Below, one piece after another: positions 5,198 to 6,310 of a stretch of DNA of 6,310 nt. This stretch comes from Bacteroidaceae bacterium. GTDB taxonomy: Bacteria > Bacteroidota > Bacteroidia > Bacteroidales > Bacteroidaceae. The notes under the pieces are model-generated. The model did not search any database. It had not been told where the DNA came from and worked only from the letters and a program-made list of their open reading frames with translations. Location: positions 1 to 6,310 of the forward strand of contig JAFZUB010000124.1 of NCBI GenBank assembly GCA_017618515.1. The letters run 5' to 3'. Positions within the stretch are counted from its first letter, which is position 1; every line of letters starts with the position of its first letter. The position numbers and the translations under genes are program-made.

Positions 5198-5265
5198 TTA
5201 ACTTCTCGCCCGCTTGCGGGCGTTAACTTCTGGCCCGCTTGCGGGCGTTAACTTCTTTAACTTCT
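5198..5265 (-). repeat. Right AGAAGTTA-hairpin array (four units, inverted)
   Basis: TTAACTTCT, the complement of AGAAGTTAA, occurs at 5198-5206, 5223-5231, 5248-5256 and 5257-5265. Between the first three lie the hairpins CGCCCGC-TT-GCGGGCG (5207-5222) and G-GCCCGC-TT-GCGGGC-G (5232-5247); the last two copies abut. The motif reads leftward toward the four-helix gene, mirror-wise to the left array, and lies in that gene's leader, ending 13 bp before its ATG. Confidence 0.85.
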
Positions 5266-5268
5266 TTT

Positions 5269-5303
5269 GAAATTATCTCGCTTTGCGCTCGACGATAGTC
5301 GAG
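5269..5303 (+). repeat. 32-bp direct repeat, right copy, with hairpin
   Basis: 5269-5300 repeats 4758-4789 at 28 of 32 positions. The right copy also carries a perfect hairpin, CTCGAC-GATA-GTCGAG (5288-5303); in the left copy only the inner GAC-GATA-GTC is kept. Confidence 0.75.
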
Positions 5304-5304
5304 G

Positions 5305-5325
5305 GTCTAGAGTCTAGAGTCAAGA
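5305..5325 (+). repeat. Heptamer repeat GTCTAGA x3
   Basis: GTCTAGA, GTCTAGA and GTCAAGA follow one another directly, just beyond the 32-bp repeat and the hairpin. This is another period-7 array with an unrelated unit. Confidence 0.7.
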
Positions 5326-5333
5326 GATAATGC

Positions 5334-5375
5334 TCAATGTTCAATTCTCAATGTTCAATGTTCAATGTTCAATGT
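5334..5375 (-). repeat. Heptamer repeat ACATTGA x6 overlapping the ABC gene end
   Basis: Six 7-bp units (TCAATGT on the + strand, one of them TCAATTC) run without gaps. The first three in the direction of the ABC gene encode its last six residues and stop (5355-5375); the other three extend beyond. Confidence 0.88.
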
Positions 5376-6029
5376 ATCCACCACCATTCCGTCCTTCAGG
5401 TGTATCGTGCGGTCGGTGAGGGCAGCGAGTTGTTCGTCGTGAGTGACGATGACGAAGGTCTGTCCCATCTTGTCGCGTAGGTCGAAGAAGAGCTGGTGCA
5501 GCTCCGCTTTGTTGTGGCTGTCGAGGCTGCCCGACGGCTCGTCGGCAAGTATCACGGCAGGGTCGTTGACCAATGCACGGGCTACGGCTACGCGCTGGTT
5601 CTCACCACCACTCAGCTGGCGCGGCTTATGGTCGGCACGGTCGCTGAGTCCCAGGAACTGCAGCAGCTCGTCGGCCTTGCGCCCTGCCTCCTTACGGCTG
5701 CGCCCTGCTATGAGGGCAGGAATCATGATGTTCTCACGCGCTGTGAACTCAGGTAGCAGCTGGTGGAACTGAAACACGAAGCCTATCTGCAGGTTGCGCA
5801 CCTTGGCTTGCTCCTTCGGCTTGAGGCTCGTCACGTTGCGCCCATCGATTATCACTTCGCCGGAGGTGGGGGCGTCCAGCAGTCCCATAATCTGCAGCAG
5901 TGTCGTCTTGCCGGCACCGCTCGGTCCCACGATGCTGACCACCTCGCCTTTCTCTATGGAGAGGCTGATGCCCTTGAGCACCTCCAGCTCTCCGAATTTC
6001 TTGGTTATGTCTTTGACTGTTATCATCAA
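5355..6029 (-). CDS. ABC transporter ATP-binding protein, LolD-like
   Basis: A 224-residue ATPase subunit of the MacB/LolD type, the usual length for LolD. Visible are Walker [10 protein letters not shown] (35-43), Q-loop [21 protein letters not shown] (84-104, in two parts [12 protein letters not shown] and TARENIMIP), the signature LSGGENQR (139-146), Walker [13 protein letters not shown] (159-170) and the H-loop His197 in VTHDE. All catalytic positions are present. LolD powers extraction of lipoproteins from the inner membrane with LolC/E-type permeases; the [19 protein letters not shown] text is typical of LolD, but the MacB/FtsE group is similar and no permease is in view, so the partner is inferred. 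Two ATG codons stand at the start (6027-6029, 6024-6026). The C-terminus TLNIEH and the TGA stop are made of a heptamer repeat. It lies 80 bp behind the antiporter gene on the same strand. Confidence 0.93.
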   Translation of the reverse strand: MMITVKDITKKFGELEVLKGISLSIEKGEVVSIVGPSGAGKTTLLQIMGLLDAPTSGEVIIDGRNVTSLKPKEQAKVRNLQIGFVFQFHQLLPEFTARENIMIPALIAGRSRKEAGRKADELLQFLGLSDRADHKPRQLSGGENQRVAVARALVNDPAVILADEPSGSLDSHNKAELHQLFFDLRDKMGQTFVIVTHDEQLAALTDRTIHLKDGMVVDTLNIEH

Positions 6030-6034
6030 TTTAA

Positions 6035-6070
6035 TTTACTATTTTACGATTTACTATTTACAATTTTATG
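6035..6070 (-). repeat. Imperfect period-7 repeat before the ABC gene
   Basis: On the + strand: TTTACTA, TTTTACGA, TTTACTA, TTTACAA, TTTTATG. One unit is 8 bp long and the units vary, so it is a degraded array. In the direction of the ABC gene it forms the AT-rich leader just before its start codons. No clear promoter box could be separated from it. Confidence 0.55.
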
Positions 6071-6074
6071 TCTT

Positions 6075-6100
6075 CCCCCTTCATGGGGGATAAGAGGGGG
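6075..6100 (-). promoter_or_regulatory. C5/G5 hairpin with two possible partners
   Basis: CCCCC-TTCAT-GGGGG (6075-6089) is a perfect stem, and a second GGGGG at 6096-6100 offers an alternative partner for the same C-run. It lies between the antiporter stop and the ABC leader. No U-run follows on the - strand, so it is not a clear terminator for the antiporter; on the + strand a T-rich stretch begins several bases later, but no + strand gene ends here. Confidence 0.4.
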
Positions 6101-6109
6101 TCTCTTTTT

Positions 6110-6310
6110 CTATTTCAATCCTGTAGTGAATCCTACGTTGTGGTGCTCCACACCGTATTGGTCGGGGTAAATTATCATCACACTGTTGTTGGGGAAGTCA
6201 GTGCTGATGGTGGCACCGAGCTTATTCATCAGGGAGTGGAACGACACCGAACCGCTGCGGGCTGCGATGAACACCACCATGTGGTCGTCGTTGACGTAGC
6301 TGTGCAGCTC
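6110..6310 (-). CDS. C-terminal end of a probable cation:proton antiporter
   Basis: The last 66 codons of a gene running in from the right edge, ending at TAG (6110-6112). The text includes DDHMVVFIAARSGSVSFHS, MNKLGATISTDF and NNSVMIIYPDQYG. This resembles the soluble, UspA-like C-terminal domain that follows the membrane part of CPA2-type cation:proton antiporters in Bacteroidales, where a VVF-.AR.GS.S strand and a MIIYPDQ(Y/F)G strand are typical. The membrane segments that would prove it are outside the window, so the call is tentative; any protein with a Usp-like tail is possible. It is probably the upstream gene of the same transcription direction as the ABC ATPase. Confidence 0.55.
   Translation of the reverse strand, partial: ELHSYVNDDHMVVFIAARSGSVSFHSLMNKLGATISTDFPNNSVMIIYPDQYGVEHHNVGFTTGLK

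Noticed and set aside
5763..6170. 135-residue + strand open frame
   Set aside because: It overlaps the start of the ABC ATPase, the AT-rich array and the antiporter end on the opposite strand, with no coherent protein pattern.
4239..6296. 15-bp match TGGTCGTCGTTGACG shared by tsaE (4239-4253) and the antiporter fragment (6282-6296)
   Set aside because: Both places encode Val-Asn-Asp-Asp with similar codons; a short coding coincidence is sufficient.

Overview
The window looks like a piece of a Bacteroidales chromosome, most likely Prevotellaceae. The evidence is a GH92 mannosidase with a Sec signal peptide, a TAnnTTTG-type promoter box in place of a Shine-Dalgarno-led start, a Bacteroidota-type beta-flower repeat protein, GxxExxY and four-helix bundle orphan genes, and A-rich, hairpin-rich intergenic DNA. 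The assignment rests on family and style recognition, not on a database search.

Layout. On the + strand, 1-357 is the 3' end of a DegT/DnrJ/EryC1/StrS-type PLP sugar aminotransferase. Next comes a short promoter region and a complete GH92 alpha-mannosidase (424-2613), closed by a very strong hairpin terminator (2612-2641). All other genes lie on the - strand. Read in their direction they are: the C-terminal end of a probable cation:proton antiporter (6310-6110), a LolD-like ABC ATPase (6029-5355), a four-helix bundle (S23/IVP family) protein (5184-4798), the tRNA t6A enzyme subunit tsaE (4672-4205), a secreted six-repeat beta-flower-like protein (4208-3753, overlapping tsaE by ATGA) and a GxxExxY protein (3592-3134).

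The housekeeping genes are ordinary. The unusual material is the DNA around the two orphan genes. The GxxExxY gene sits between inverted copies of a roughly 125-bp hairpin module (2754-2878 and 3568-3695), with a third, unrelated module of the same architecture (2935-3057) between it and the left copy. Each module has a private terminal inverted repeat and lies between A-rich direct flanks; the terminal stems of the two related copies differ partly by compensatory changes. The four-helix gene is flanked by inverted arrays of AGAAGTTA units, four on each side, most followed by a different mini-hairpin. It also has a 32-bp direct repeat on either side (28 of 32 identical).

A second theme is tandem repeats of 7-bp period (8 bp after the mannosidase) but different sequence, located at gene ends or between genes. 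One array lies inside tsaE, in frame, and the only unit whose TAG would have been an in-frame stop reads CAG. The repeats form the last six residues of the ABC ATPase and the stop codon of the beta-flower gene. Together this suggests a genome in which small hairpin cassettes and slipped-strand repeats reshape intergenic DNA and gene ends. Whether the hairpin-flanked orphan genes are mobile is inference.
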